Shown: positions 24,193 through 36,473, numbered from the stretch's first letter. The stretch is DNA of 64,000 nucleotides from Larix kaempferi (GCA_027924585.1 BSBM01000592.1:7634501-7698500), one strand, 5' to 3'. Numbers and translations: made by a program. Notes: generated by a model from the sequence alone, not told the origin.

Positions 24193-24744
24193 TGTTGGTT
24201 GTGGAGCTTGATCTTCTTGATTTAGATATGTTGTTGTTCAATTGTGTTTGTACACAAGTTTTTTATATGATGTGCAAGTGGACTATACACTCATCCCAGC
24301 GGGGGGGTGTGGGGGCCAATGGGCCCCCAGCATGGGTTCGGGGGCAGCACTCTAGAGAAAGGGAGTTCGAGGCGAATCCCTTGAAAGAAATTTTTTGGGA
24401 TGTTGGTTGGCCAACAGTTTATGAGCCTATGGTATTTTCCCATGGTAATTACCCTTTAACAAGGAGATATTGTAATACAACTGTGTATTGTAGTATTGTA
24501 AAGATCTCTGTGATTGTGTAAGAGAGACTGTGAGAGAGTGAAGAGGAAGATGTAGCGAATTTGTTGCAAGTTGTATTCATTCATTTGTTGGATGGTATAA
24601 TAATAAAAGGAATGGCAATTTCTCCGTGGACGTAGCCCAAATTGTGTGAACCACATATATTGGTGTCTCTCTTGTATTGTGTTTATGTGATTTATATTTG
24701 CATCTTGTTTATTGTTATTGCTCTGTGATCTTGTTTTTCTAACA
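24193..24744 (+). mobile_element. Solo LTR, 552 bp, Copia-like
   Basis: Starts TGTTGGTTGTGGAGC and ends TTTTTCTAACA, flanked by ATAGG on both sides (24188-24192 and 24745-24749). The left LTR of Gypsy-A has the uninterrupted sequence CCAACAATAAGTTC near 17718, an empty site. It contains a G-rich stretch (24301-24350) and no coding sequence. Orientation is inferred from the position of T-rich downstream sequence. Confidence 0.88.
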
Positions 24745-24800
24745 ATAGGTTCATTGACTAAAATCTTGCTTAATTGAAGAAGACTAAGACTATAGGTGGT

Positions 24801-25927
24801 ATGCTCACAATTTCTAAAGGGTAATTTTGAGTAGTATGGCCATGAGTTCAAAAGTGACTTGTGTTATTTGTATGTATGTAGGTTCATGGAAGTTGACCAT
24901 ACTCTCCTTTGCAAAGACTTGGTTGTATCATTGTTTAATAAAAGCTTATGCACCCTACATGTTGATGTGTTGCATTTATCGTTAAATGGTTGTGTTGAAG
25001 ATTGTTTATGTGGGATGTATTAGAAGGCATGGTTGGTCACGATCTGTTAGGATTAAACTCGAGAATGAGTCAAAAGGTTTAGGTATCAACACCTAGTTTT
25101 GGGCCCATGGTATTTGGTATCCCATGGTATTGACCCAAGGTATTGCATGTAATGAAGCCTATAAAGGTCTTGGCATGCTCACAATTTCTAAAGGGTAATT
25201 TTGAGTAGTATGGCCATGAGTTCAAAAGTGACTTGTGTTATTTGTATGTATGTAGGTTCATGGAAGTTGACCATACTCTCCTTTGCAAAGACTTGGTTGT
25301 ATCATTGTTTAATAAAAGCTTATGCACCCTACATGTTGATGTGTTGCATTTATCGTTAAATGGTTGTGTTGAAGATTGTTTATGTGGGATGTATTAGAAG
25401 GCATGGTTGGTCACGATCTGTTAGGATTAAACTCGAGAATGAGTCAAAAGGTTTAGGTATCAACACCTAGTTTTGGGCCCATGGTATTTGGTATCCCATG
25501 GTATTGACCCAAGGTATTGCATGTAATGAAGCCTATAAAGGTCTTGGCATGCTCACAATTTCTAAAGGGTAATTTTGAGTAGTATGGCCATGAGTTCAAA
25601 AGTGACTTGTGTTATTTGTATGTATGTAGGTTCATGGAAGTTGACCATACTCTCCTTTGCAAAGACTTGGTTGTATCATTGTTTAATAAAAGCTTATGCA
25701 CCCTACATGTTGATGTGTTGCATTTATCGTTAAATGGTTGTGTTGAAGATTGTTTATGTGGGATGTATTAGAAGGCATGGTTGGTCACGATCTGTTAGGA
25801 TTAAACTTGACTCGAGAATGAGTCAAAATGTTTAGGTATCAACACCTAGTTTTGGGCCCATGGTATTTGGTATCCCATGGTATTGACCCAAGGTATTGCA
25901 TGTAATGAAGCCTATAAAGGTCTTGGC
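24801..25927 (+). repeat. Tandem triplication, 374-bp unit (third unit 379 bp)
   Basis: Units start with ATGCTCACAATTTC at 24801, 25175 and 25549. The first two appear identical by eye; the third has five extra bases (TTGAC) near 25807 and one further change nearby. Each unit spans the 3' part of the Gypsy-A LTR and the first about 135 bp of a Copia LTR (from TGTTAGGATTAAAC), so the unit crosses an insertion junction. Confidence 0.92.
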
Positions 25928-27600
25928 ATACTCTATTGTAATGTGGCCCGGAGGTGAGCAGGTGAGCTCACTTGGCCCAGTTGAACGGTTTTTGCCATGT
26001 AATGAAGATCTTCAATGGCTGATTTTTCCCATCATGGGGTTTTCCATGTTAAATGTCTTATGTTCAGTGTTGTTATGGTTATGATTCTTAACCTTGACTC
26101 GGGAATGAGTCAAATGGTTTAGGTCTCAGCACGTGTTTTTGGGCCAATGGTATTTAGTGTTCCATGGTATTTGGTGGGCCAATGGTATTTGGTGGCCCAT
26201 GGTATTGGCCTATGGTATTGCATTTAATGAAGCCTATAAAGGGATTGGCATACTCCATTGTAATGTGTCCTAGAGGTGAGCGGTGACTAGCTCACTTGGC
26301 CCAGTTTGGTTGGTTTAGGTCAAGGGAGATAATAGATCTATTATGGTGGTTTTTCCTAGTTTTAGGTTTTCCATGTAAACATTTTGTGTCTATTGTTATG
26401 TGGTTGCTTGGATTATATTATATTATTTATCTCTCATATTTATTAATTCTCTTTAAATAGTAACAATTGATATCATAGCGCAAGGTTGGAGATCCTCAAG
26501 GCCATATCCTTGTATCTAAATTAAAATTGTTTGGGGTGCATGTTCAATGGTACATGACACCCCTGCAACTTTTGGTTCCTGTTATAATGTGATTTCTCCA
26601 GGTGCTTAGAAGCAAGGAAAAAATAATTGGATCCCTCTTATGCATAAAGAAGGGATGTTGCATCAAGTGTGGAATGAACCACTGGGTAGGTACAAGGGAG
26701 TAAGGTGTAATCATAGCCTAGCTTTATGTGGATCAGAGAGGTTGAGTCTTCGATTGAAAGAGGAATGTGAGATGGTTTAATATTGGTTTTGGGATCAATA
26801 TTGTTGAACCATGTATGTGAAGAGAATTCCTATAGAACTAGAGGTTACAAGATCCGAGGACACATGTAATATGGTATATGGATTCTTTTTATATGTAATA
26901 TGTAATATGGACGTCAATGACAAGGAGGCATGAAAGATGCCGAGCAAGGAAAAATGAGAGGATGTAGCAATGAATGGTGATGGTGTAGTCACCAGGAAGA
27001 CACATGAAAAAATTAATGGAGCAGTTTGCATGTAAAAGGGCATATGGTTGTAAGACCTGGTTAGGCATGCGTATCCCTTGTAACTCACTAGTAAATTCTA
27101 GGTAGACCTAGGTGATAGGGGGCATCCTTGGTAACTCACCGGTAAAGTCATGTATACCTAGGTGATAGGGGGTCGTGTGGAAATTCTGAGGGGAGTTAGT
27201 GATTTACTCCAAGTCAAGTTTAAAGGGGGGATTGTTAGAGTTAACCTTGACTCGGGAATGAGTCAAATAGTTTAGGTCTTAGCACGTGTTTTTGGGCCAA
27301 TGGTATTTGGTGTTCCATGGTATTTGGTGGCCCATAGTATTGGCCTATGATATTGCATGTAATGAAGCCTATAAAGGGCTTGGCATACTCCATTGTAATG
27401 TGGCCTGGAGGTGAGCAGTGGCTAGCTCACTTGGCCCGACTTGGTTGGTTTAGGTCAAGGGAAATAATAGATCTATTGTGGTGGTTTTTCTTGGTTTTAG
27501 GTTCTCCACATAAACATTGTGTGTCTATTGTTATGTGGTTGCTTGGATTATCTTATATTATTTCTCTCTCATATTTATTCATGCTCTTAAATCCTTAATA
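25793..27600 (+). mobile_element. TRIM-like small Copia element with an extra LTR copy
   Basis: Contains three related LTR copies: a partial one (25793 to about 26082), a second (about 26083-26465) and a third (27233-27600). Between the second and third lie a primer site (26468-26481), about 740 bp with no coding domain, and a purine tract (27221-27230). LTRs start TGTTAG and the second ends TAACA. Flanks are CGATC (25788-25792) and CGAAC (27601-27605). Each LTR has a GCCTATAAAGG promoter-like box. Size and lack of genes fit a terminal-repeat retrotransposon in miniature; it would depend on another element for enzymes. Confidence 0.75.
26468..26481 (+). other. Primer-binding site of the TRIM-like element
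   Basis: TGATATCATAGCGC, two bases after the LTR end TAACA, matches the initiator-Met primer consensus TGGTATCAGAGC with a few changes. Confidence 0.65.
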
Positions 27601-27779
27601 CGAACTTGCATGTTTGTTGGTTGGTCAATGCATGTCATTTGGACTGTTGCAATCTAGTGTTATATGACTTAGAATGGCACAAAAGTGGAAAAAAATATAT
27701 GTGAGTGACTCTAGGGCTGTGTTGTTGGGGTTCTAATATAAATTATTGGAGGCAACATGATTATTGGGGGAGGGTAGTT

Positions 27780-28430
27780 ATAAGATTTGAACGTGTATGT
27801 AACTAGGTACATAAACCAAATAGATATGCAATGTGAATCAAATAAGCCATCAAAATCATGTAACAAATTATTTAACATAGATTATTACAAAAAACTAGAA
27901 GCATATAGGAAGAATTGAATGATGTATTTCATTGACCGAATGAATGGAGAAGTTTACAATATATAAAGAGGCAATTCGAATTAGGTTAGAAGTCCATTTG
28001 AATTTCCCATGCTATGCTAAAAAGGCTAGTCAAGCTTAACTTAGAGTAGATAACCTCAGTTAGCCATGCAACTCACCTAAATTGCGTTTAATTGATTGAG
28101 GGACTCACTGATCACTTAATTTAACTGAAGTGGAGCATGCAAGTCCCTAAAATCACTCAACAACAGAGATACTAACCTAATTGGGGTTCTAATGAGTATT
28201 ATGGGTCAGTTAGTATTCAATTAGAACTAAATTAGTGGAGCAAATCTAGTTCTAATTGAAATCCTCCTTAAATCAAGTTGAAACTCCCCCAAATCAAGGA
28301 ATGCACCCTCAAATCAAGGAAGGCACCCCCAAATTTAGGGTTTTGACTCATGGTTGATATAGGGGGTGGATTTGAGTGTAGTTTGGCCCACTAGACTCAA
28401 TATAACATGCTCTAGGATGGTTATTTACTC
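27780..28430 (-). repeat. Copia-B 3' LTR
   Basis: Nearly the same as 41711-42351 from ATAAGATTTGAAC to TTATTTACTC (plus-strand reading), with scattered differences and a few short indels. It contains the matching CCCCCAAATCAAGGAATGCA blocks. Confidence 0.85.
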
Positions 28431-28830
28431 TAACCCCCCCACCATAAGCCTAACTAGGTTAAAAACTAAGCAAAAAATAATTGGTCCTGGCAATTTTACA
28501 GCCATATTAGGTACCCATGTAGACATAAAGAAAGATTCTATATAAAACTAGGAAAGAGGGAAAAACCTAGTAGGAAACCCTCCCCCCCATAAAAGAGAAT
28601 GTAAAATAAGAGAATGAAAATATTGATCTACTCAGAAAAATTGGTGAGTAGTAGGATCAAAAGCTAAGGCTCAGAGACTAAAGAGACATGTGGGAGGTCT
28701 TATTAAGTGAGAACTTGATTTCAAACAATTTATTCAATAGTTTCTTAAATTTGAACTTTATTTGGAACAAGTTCCTCAAAGTATTTTGAATCAAGGATGC
28801 ATGGAGAGGAAACTGCTAAAAGTGCATACA

Positions 28831-29436
28831 TGCAGCTGGATGTGACAGCTTTCTTATTGCGCTCTTTCTTTTCCTTATCTTAAAAAAACTTATTGTACCT
28901 ACAATATTATTCTTTATGTGGTCCTTTATTGCAGTAAGGGCACCATGTCTTCTCCTCTTCAATATCGCCATCATTGGAGTTGAAGTATTCATGAGTAAAT
29001 TTAGATTGTTGTTGCATTTTTCCTTTGTATGGAGTCTTTTGCAAAATGGATTTCTTCTTGTCCTCATTTGCTACAAGTGCATGAGAATTTGAGGAAATTT
29101 ATAGGTCCATCTGAGAAATATTATCCTACTCTTGAATAAGAGAGGAAACAAAGGCATCTAAAGCAGGCATGGTGAAAGAAACTCCAAGTGCTAATCTAGT
29201 AGAGTGAGATGATGAAACAAAAGTGTTGAATTTAGGACCAAATTTAGAAAGGATAGAAAATACCATATGCATGTTCTCTTTATTTATGTTTCACATATTG
29301 ATCTACAGGAGGACATATCTGAACTTTATAAAGAATTCTTGTACGAAGTCGAACTCACTCAACCTCATATTCATTAGCTCTACCTCCAAGAGATAACCAT
29401 TCATCTCATCTTGTGTACCGAAGAGTTTGGACAGGG
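28831..29436 (-). pseudogene. Copia-B gag, C-terminal part
   Basis: Read on the minus strand from the Athila junction: TLSKLFGTQDEMNGYLLEVE and further UBN2-type gag sequence, then a basic linker and the zinc knuckle CPYCNKGPHKE, a stop, YC (CX2CX4HX4C with a TAA codon inside, 28911-28955). Homologous to Copia gag proteins. A few stops interrupt it. Confidence 0.75.
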
Positions 29437-29441
29437 TGGTC

Positions 29442-30738
29442 TGTTGGACACCATTTTATACCTATTTTTCCCTATAAATCCTTTCCAGTTTTCTCCATAA
29501 ACCCTCATACTTGATCCATAAAGCCTCATGTTCATCCACAAAACCTTGGTCAAAGGTATACATTTTGTTGCTTTTTAATAAATTGAATTATGTGACTTTT
29601 AAAGCATTTAAATTAAGGTTTTGATTCAAATTACAAAATTTGTTCACTTCCCGTAATTGCTCCTAGATTGAATACTTGCAGGCCAACTGGGCACAAACTG
29701 AGAGATGGAAGAGGATCCTCGATGTACAAGGATGGATAAATTTCTAACAAACTCATGATATCGATCTCACAGTTGTCGAGTCAATGCCGGTCAAAGACAA
29801 TCACCTGTACTGCCACTTAGCACAAAAACAGGACAGCTTCGATTTTATATCGATCTGGTCTATTTTTATGGATCTGATGGACGATATCGAGGGTAGAGAG
29901 ATATTAGGAGAATGCCATTATGAATCTCCCAGGATTGTAGCATTTTCAGTTTTTATTAAAAAAGAATTTGTATAAGTATTTGAATTAAAGATGAAACCAC
30001 CCCCGGATGGTGAACGTATGTTATTGAAATAAAGATTCAGATTTTGATATATTTCTGTGTATGTTCATTTCTATATGGTGAAAGCGATTTGAGTGTTGAA
30101 AGTTCTGTAAATCTTCCTGCGTGTGTAAGTGAAGCAGTGGAGGGCCCCCTCTGCTGAACCTGCACACCCATTTCTTCATTAGAAACGCATTGGTATGTTT
30201 GATTATTTACTGTAGAGTTGGTTTCGGTTATCAGTTCATGCATTGCAAATTGGATTAGATTATATAGATGAACAGGATTTCATTACAGGATAGGGTTATG
30301 AGTTCTTTTAGTTTGAATGGTGCAACACTGTAGGATCAATTCCAATTACTTTTCTTTATCTAATATTGAACTGTTGAAAAGACCTAAGCATTGTGAATTG
30401 TTTTTCTTGTAAGAGAAATCGATGATTGTCTGCTTTCAACAGTAAGGTATTAAGCACTATAACTTACTTTCAGGATTTAGGTATTTTTAGTTTCATAGTA
30501 TTTCATATATGAATTGTTGATTAGATTAAGAGATCAAATGAAGTTACTTCTATAAGGAAGGTTTTGTGTTTCTTGTTTACAACATTCTAGTATCCATTAG
30601 ATTTATTTCACAGTAAACTGAATTTTCAACTAAGTCTACATCTGAATCTCTATATTTGGGATAAGCCTCTAAGTCTTACAAACTCCGTATTGACATAAAT
30701 ATAAGATCTAATTTACACCCGTAGATTGGAACCCAACA
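29442..30738 (+). repeat. Athila 5' LTR
   Basis: 1297 bp, TGTTGGACACC to CCCAACA. It has a 21-bp partial duplication near 29500 (a second CCTCAT...CCATAAA block) that the 3' LTR lacks. A TATA-like TTGTATAAGTA stands at 29968. Confidence 0.95.
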
Positions 30739-30741
30739 TTT

Positions 30742-30759
30742 TGGCGCCGTTGTCGGGGA
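30742..30759 (+). other. Athila primer-binding site
   Basis: TGGCGCCGTTGTCGGGGA lies three bases after the LTR. This is the form usual for Athila/Tat elements, with one change (GTC for GCC). Confidence 0.9.
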
Positions 30760-30838
30760 GGCATTTTAGAAATAGACTTAAGAAATTTAGTTCTCTTATA
30801 AAAAAAATTTCCAAAAACACAGAGCAGATTTTAGTTTT

Positions 30839-32503
30839 ATGTCAAGACAAAGAGACGAAAAAGGAATATTTATCAAAACCCCCCCCAAAATAGAAGTAAC
30901 AGGAACTTCTTTATCTGATAGAAAAGGATTCATTACAACTGTTGATACTTTTGAAATGGCTGAAGAGGAAATATCTAAGAAAGGAGGACTAACCTTCAAG
31001 CAACGTAGGGAATATGAACATAGGATGGAGGTTGAAAATAAACGAAGAGAAATGGCTGAGGGAGAAATATTAAAAGGGCCAACTGCAGAACAACGAAGGG
31101 AGTATGAGAGAAGGTTAGAAATTGAAAATAAACTAAGAGAAGAGAGAAGAAATGAAAGGGAAGAAGAGAGAAGGCATGAAAGGGAGGAAAGAGCAGAAGA
31201 AGACCAGGAAGCCACCTTTAAATTCCCAATCTTGGACACTAGCATCATCCTAGGAGAAGAGGTAAGGATGAAAAATATCCCACCATCTGTTCTACCAAAT
31301 TTCTATGGCATGACTTCTGAAGATCCAGATTCTTTCTTATTCGAATTTGATATCTTATGTCGTACGTATGGATATACCATATACACACACAAACTTCGTC
31401 TCTTCCCTGCTACTCTTAAAGCAGCTGCATTGAAATGGTTCATGGGATTAGGAGAGCATTCTATAACTAGTTGGGATGATATGAGGAAAATGTTTCTTAG
31501 GAAATATCAAGCATACTGTAGATCAAAAGATTTAAAAGATGATATTTTTAGGATGTCTCAGCAGGAGGATGAAAGCTTGGAAGAGTATCTTGAAAGATTC
31601 TCATATAACTTGCAGAAATCCAAATACAATTCCTTGACATTTGAGATCACTTGAACAATATTTTTGAAAGGAATAAGAGATGAATATCTTGATATTTTAA
31701 ATGTGATGGGAAAATGCAACATCTCCTACTTACCATTTGATGAGATTACAGACTTATGTTAGAAGTATTCAAGAGGAAAGGCCAGAAATGGAAAGAGGGA
31801 TGTAACTTCCAAAATAACCAAGTCTGCAACCAGTGGCATATCCAGAGCTGAACTTGGAAACTTGTTAGAAGATTTCAAAACTGATCTTTTGAGTACCTCG
31901 GGAACACAGGTCGAGATATCAAAAACTAAGAAAAGACAAGAACAACAAGACCAACAAGATCAAGCCCTATCTATTTTCTGCCCTGAATGTAGAAAGAAAC
32001 ATTCACTAAAAGAATGTCCTCTAAATACTGTTCAAATTTGTGGCTTATGTACTGAAAATCATAAAACTGATGATTTCCCCAGATTGAAAGAATTGCAGGC
32101 AGCTCGAATGGAAGAGAATCAAAGCATGGAGTCTCTCTATCTTATGGGACAACGAAGACCTTGGCATCCACGTTTTTCAGGTATGTCTCAAGATCCTATG
32201 CAGCAGTTCCATTCAAATTATCAAACTCCTGTTCAAAATTCATGGAGTGCACCTATACCCTGGAAAACTTGGTCTCCTCAGCAACATCTAGCCCAACCTG
32301 CTCCAAATTAGCGAGGATATACTCATGGTAACTAGACATATCAACAGGCCTATCCACATCCCTATCAACAACCCTTTGCACATCCCCAATACCAACAGAA
32401 TCAAGCTTAATTTTTCCAACAACCAAATCTTGCTCCCCAACTAGGCCAACAACCTCAACAGCTTCAGTTACCATCCAACCAACCTCCACCTCGACCAACA
32501 CAG
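30839..32503 (+). pseudogene. Athila gag
   Basis: Starts at ATG 30839 with a very charged, Glu/Arg-rich N-terminal part (about residues 40-125, likely coiled coil), then the capsid core with ATLKAAALKWFMGLGE and SWDDMRKMFLRKYQ. Near 31980-32080 it has two knuckle-like patterns: CPECRKKHSLKEC is intact (CX2CX3HX4C), while CGLCTENHKTDDF has Phe for the last Cys. A Gln/Pro-rich tail follows. In-frame stops: TGA 31652, TAG 31760, TAG 32309, TAG 32333, TAA 32408. The frame is the same as protease and RT, so gag-pol was one polyprotein. Confidence 0.88.
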
Positions 32504-33556
32504 TTGCCAGCCCAGCCTATACCAAATCCTAATAATAAAATGGATAAACCCATGTATAATGTTGATGAAGGAATGGCACTCCCCTACTCAATCCTCCCAC
32601 TTCAAAATATCAACTTAAGATCTGGAAAAACTTTGCAAAAAGAATCTCCTGTTATTTTAGAAGAACAAACCGAAAATGAGAAAACTCCAAAAAAATCAAA
32701 TATAGAAAAATTACAGTCAGATAATCACAGTCAGAAAGGGAAAGTGTTAGTACCTCATATACCTCCTTTTCCAGAGAGGTTAATTAAAGAAAAACTTTCA
32801 ATTTCTCTACCTGATTTTGATGTTTTGAATGAGTTGACCAATGTCTGTGTCAAAATTCCCTTATTGCAAGCTATAAAGGACATTCCAATCTACACAAAAG
32901 CAATTAGGGAATTATGTCTCAATAAGAGGAAGAAGGATCCACCAACAATTCATGTGATGGGAAAGTTAGCAGGTTTAATGTCTAACACTGTTTTTATTGA
33001 AAAATATGTTAATCCAGGAATCCCAATGGTCACAATAACTGTCAACAATTTTTCAATTCCAAAAACATTGATTGACTTAGGTGCAGCTATCAATGTCATG
33101 ACACTGGAAACAATAGAATATCTTCACTTGAAAAATCTCAGACCAACCACTACAGTTTTAGAGCTAGCTGATAGGTCTAAAATCACACCTGAAGGGATAT
33201 TAGAAGATATCATAGTTTCTTTGGATTCTTGGGAGTATCCTGTAGATTTTATAGTGCTTCAACCAAAGTCTAATATAGGAGGGCATCCATTGATTCTTGA
33301 AAGACCCTGGTTGGAAACAGCTGATGCTTTTATTGGTTGTAGAACAGGAAGTATTCCCACTTCACATGGGACAGAGAGAAAACAGATCACACTTTATCCT
33401 TCTGCCCAAAGACCTTTTGTGTCAGATCAGTTATCATGGATTAATGAAACAAAAGAACAAGAAGAAGAAGTAATTCATCCTATCTTAAGTATCAATCAAC
33501 TTTTTGATTTTCAAGAGGAAAACAATGAAGATTTGCTAGATTACTTTATTTCTTAA
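32504..33556 (+). pseudogene. Athila gag C-terminus and aspartic protease
   Basis: A 350-codon open stretch. It starts with the gag tail (NINLRSGKTLQ near residue 35). The protease core is at about residues 180-285: TLIDLGAAINVM carries the D-L-G-A form usual in Athila, and the second half shows DFIVLQPKS and PLILERPWL. It would cleave the polyprotein. The stretch ends at TAA 33554, after which the same frame goes straight on to RT. Confidence 0.88.
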
Positions 33557-33583
33557 CCTGATATTTCTGAGGAATTAAGAAAC

Positions 33584-35130
33584 ATGCAGTATGCTATTGC
33601 AGATCAAGTTTTGGGACAGAATTTTCAGGAAAATTGCATAATTCATTATTTGGCATTAGCACTTAATGATATTTTTAATGTTCATTCAATAACTGATGTC
33701 CAAAGCAAAACAGTTGAAATCAGTCTAGGGAAACATTTGAATATTGGTGCACATCTTACTATATCACAAGAAGAACAGTTGATTGGCTTACTGAATAAAT
33801 ATCACAATGCATTTGCTTGGGAATACACTGACATGCCAGGCATTCATCACGAAACATGCACTCATCACATTTACACAGATGATAAAATCAGACCTCTCAG
33901 ACAACCTCAACGCAGAATGAACCCCATACTGAAAGAGATAGTTAAGGAAGAATTGCAGAAGCTATTAAAGGTAGGATTTATCTACCCCATCTTTGACAGC
34001 CAATGGGTTTCCCCGTTAGTTGTTGTTCCTAAGAAAAATGGCAAATGGTGGATATGTGTAGATTACAGAGAGTTAAACAAAGCAACACTGAAAGATTATT
34101 TTCCATTGCCATTTATTGATCAAGTGTTAGATGCCTTAGCTGGAAAAAACTATTTTTCATTCTTAGATGGTTTCAGCGGATATAATCAAATTAGCATTGC
34201 ATCAGAGGACCAGGACAAAACTACTTTCACATGTCCCTGGGGTACATATTCCTATAAGGTTTTACCTTTTGGTTTATGTAACGCTCCAGCTACTTTTCAG
34301 AGAGCAGTCTTGGCCATTTTTGTAGATCTAATTCATGAATGTGTTGAAGTGTATAGGGATGATTTTTCTGTGTATGGCCTTTGAGGATTCCTTGTCAAAT
34401 TTGGAGAAAATCTTAAAAAGGTGCATTGAATCAAATCTTTCCCTTAGCAATGAAAAGTGTTTTATGATGTTAAATGAAGGGATAGTTTTAGGACATCACA
34501 TTTCATCATCCGGAATAAATGTGGATCCTGCCAAAATTCAAATCATCGTGAATTTGTTTGAACCAAAAACTCAAAAAGATGTGAGAAGCTTTCTCGGATA
34601 TGCAGGCTATTACCGTAGGTTTATTGAAAATTTCAGTAAAATAGCTCTACCATTATTTAAATTACTTTCAAAGGATGTACATTTTAATTGGGATACTAAC
34701 TGTCAAGTTGCATTTCAGACACTTAAAGAGAAGCTCTCAACTGCACCCATTTTAAGGGAACCAAATTGGACATTGCCATTTCACATTTCTACCGATGCAT
34801 CAGATACTGCAATAGGGGCCTCTTTGGGACATAAAGAGAATACCCTGACTTATGCTATTTACTTTATCAGTAAAAATCTAACTCCTGCAGAATTGAATTA
34901 CACAGTTACTGAAAAGGAGATTTTGGCAGTAGTTCATGCAGTGAACAAATTTCGTCATTACATTACTGGTTATGAAATCTTTGTCCACACAGATCACTCT
35001 GCTTTACGATATTTGATGAACAAGTCGATTACTAATGGCGGGATAACCATATGGTTATTATTGATGCAGGAATTCAACATCACTGTTCTAGACAGACCTG
35101 GAAGAGAAAATCAAGTGGCAGATTTTCTGT
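33584..35130 (+). pseudogene. Athila reverse transcriptase and RNase H
   Basis: RT blocks in order: WVSPLVVVPKKNGKWWICVD, YRELNKATLKDYFPLPFID, FSFLDGFSGYNQI, KVLPFGLCNAPATFQRA and the catalytic box as YRDD in VYRDDFSVYG; family members have YMDD here, so Met has become Arg. Directly after it, near 34375, a one-base shift moves the frame (mod-3 class 2 to 0). RNase H follows (34790-35130) with STDASDTAIGA, the E of TVTEKEILAV and HTDHSALRYL, so its acidic residues are kept. Confidence 0.9.
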
Positions 35131-36473
35131 CTCGATTACACAATTATGGTGAGGTTTTTCCTGTTTCAGATAGTTTCCCTGATGAACACTTATTTGCTAT
35201 TTCTGTTATAACTCCTTGGTATGCTGATATAGCCAACTATTTATCATCAGGACAACTACCTCCATCTATGTCATCCAAAGAAAAGAAAAGAATTATTAAG
35301 CAAAGTGCTAGACACATATGGGTCAATGGAGATCTCTTCTACACGGGATATGATCTCATTATTAGAAGATGTGTACAACAAGATGAGGTTTTAGATATTT
35401 TAAAAGCTTGTCATGATGAACCATGTGGTGGCCATTTTGCAGATAAACGAACAACATACAAGATACTCAATTTGGGGTATTACTGGCCTTCTATTTTCAA
35501 AGTTTGTAAGAAGTACTTTAGGAGCTATGATACTTGTCAATGGATGGGACGGTCAATACGATATGATGAGATGCCACTCCAACCACAAGTACTCATAGAA
35601 CCATTCGAAAAATGGGCTCTTGATTTCATTGGTCCAATCAATCCACCATCACAAGGAAAGAAGTACATTTTATTATGTATTGACTATGTTACAAAGTGGG
35701 TGGAAGCCAAACCATTACCAAGAGCCACAGAGAAAACAGTAGTAAACTTTCTCTTTGAAGAAACATTTGTTAGATTTGGAGTTCCTAGAGATATTGTTAT
35801 TGATCAAGGAGCACATTTTACTTCTAATTTGGTGCAGGAGATAGCAGCCAAGTACAAGATTAAGCACAAAAAATCTACACCTTATCATCCACAAGTCAAT
35901 GGCCAGGTGGAGTCTACCAACAAAACTTTGGAAGGAATCATCTCCAAAACAGTCCAGATGCACAAAAAAGATTGGTCAGCTAAGCTTACTGAAGCTTTAT
36001 GGGCATACAGAATTACTTGGAAAAATAGTACTAGTTTTTCTCCCTATAAGCTAGTCTATGGTAAGCAAGTACTGTTACCAATTGAATTTCAAATTCATAC
36101 TTTTAAATTAGCAGTTGATTTAGGGATGGATATTTCTGAAGCACAACAAGAAAGGATACTGCAGTTAAATCAATTAGATGAGATGAGATAAGCTACAGTA
36201 GAACACAATATTTTGGTACAACAACAGAGATCCCAATGGCATGATAAGTTCATAAAAAAGAAACAATTTCACATCGGTGACTGGGCCTTATTGTTTGATT
36301 CAAAGTTCAAAGACTTCAAAGCCAAGTTCACAACTCATTGGCTTGGTCCATATGAGATTGCAGAGGTCTATGACAATGGCTTAGTCAAACTACAAACAAT
36401 AGATGATGAAGCTAGAACATTTGTGGTCAATGGCCATAGGTTAAAACTCTACACTGATTTTGTCAACAAATAA
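35131..36473 (+). pseudogene. Athila integrase
   Basis: Zinc-binding region at about 35405-35545: His pair in CHDEPCGGHF, and VCKKYFRSYDTCQ, in which the first Cys of the usual CDxC is Tyr, so the HHCC finger is damaged. The core has ALDFIGPIN, VIDQGAHFTS and GQVESTNKTLEGII, giving D, D and E in place. TAA at 36189 interrupts the C-terminal part, which continues in frame (WLGPYEIAEVYDNG, LKLYTDF) to 36473. No chromodomain, as expected for this lineage. Confidence 0.9.

Larger units (their letters stand above)
14785..27779 (+). mobile_element. Gypsy-A: Ty3 element with gag and protease only, heavily invaded
   Basis: Two long related flanks (14785-18349 and 22913-27779) act as LTRs around an internal region with chromovirus-type gag and a decayed protease. 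A purine tract (22901-22912) directly precedes the right LTR start TGTAAGGTCG. No reverse transcriptase, RNase H or integrase can be recognised inside. Nested insertions: solo LTRs at 14994-16695, 19474-21032 and 24193-24744, a TRIM-like Copia element at 25793-27600, and Copia-B from 27780. The left edge is uncertain by about 100 bp because the outer part of the left LTR has diverged. Confidence 0.75.
22913..27779 (+). repeat. Gypsy-A right LTR (interrupted and partly triplicated)
   Basis: Follows the polypurine tract and matches the left LTR in order. It is broken by a 552-bp solo LTR, by a tandem 374-bp triplication and by a TRIM-like Copia element; after the last, the LTR resumes at 27606 with TTTGTTGGTTGG and GGCACAAAAGTGG, as in the left copy near 18130-18250. 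Confidence 0.65.

Noticed and set aside
30037-30243. Minus-strand frame repeated at 40447-40683
   Set aside because: It is the same LTR sequence read twice on the antisense strand, not a gene pair.
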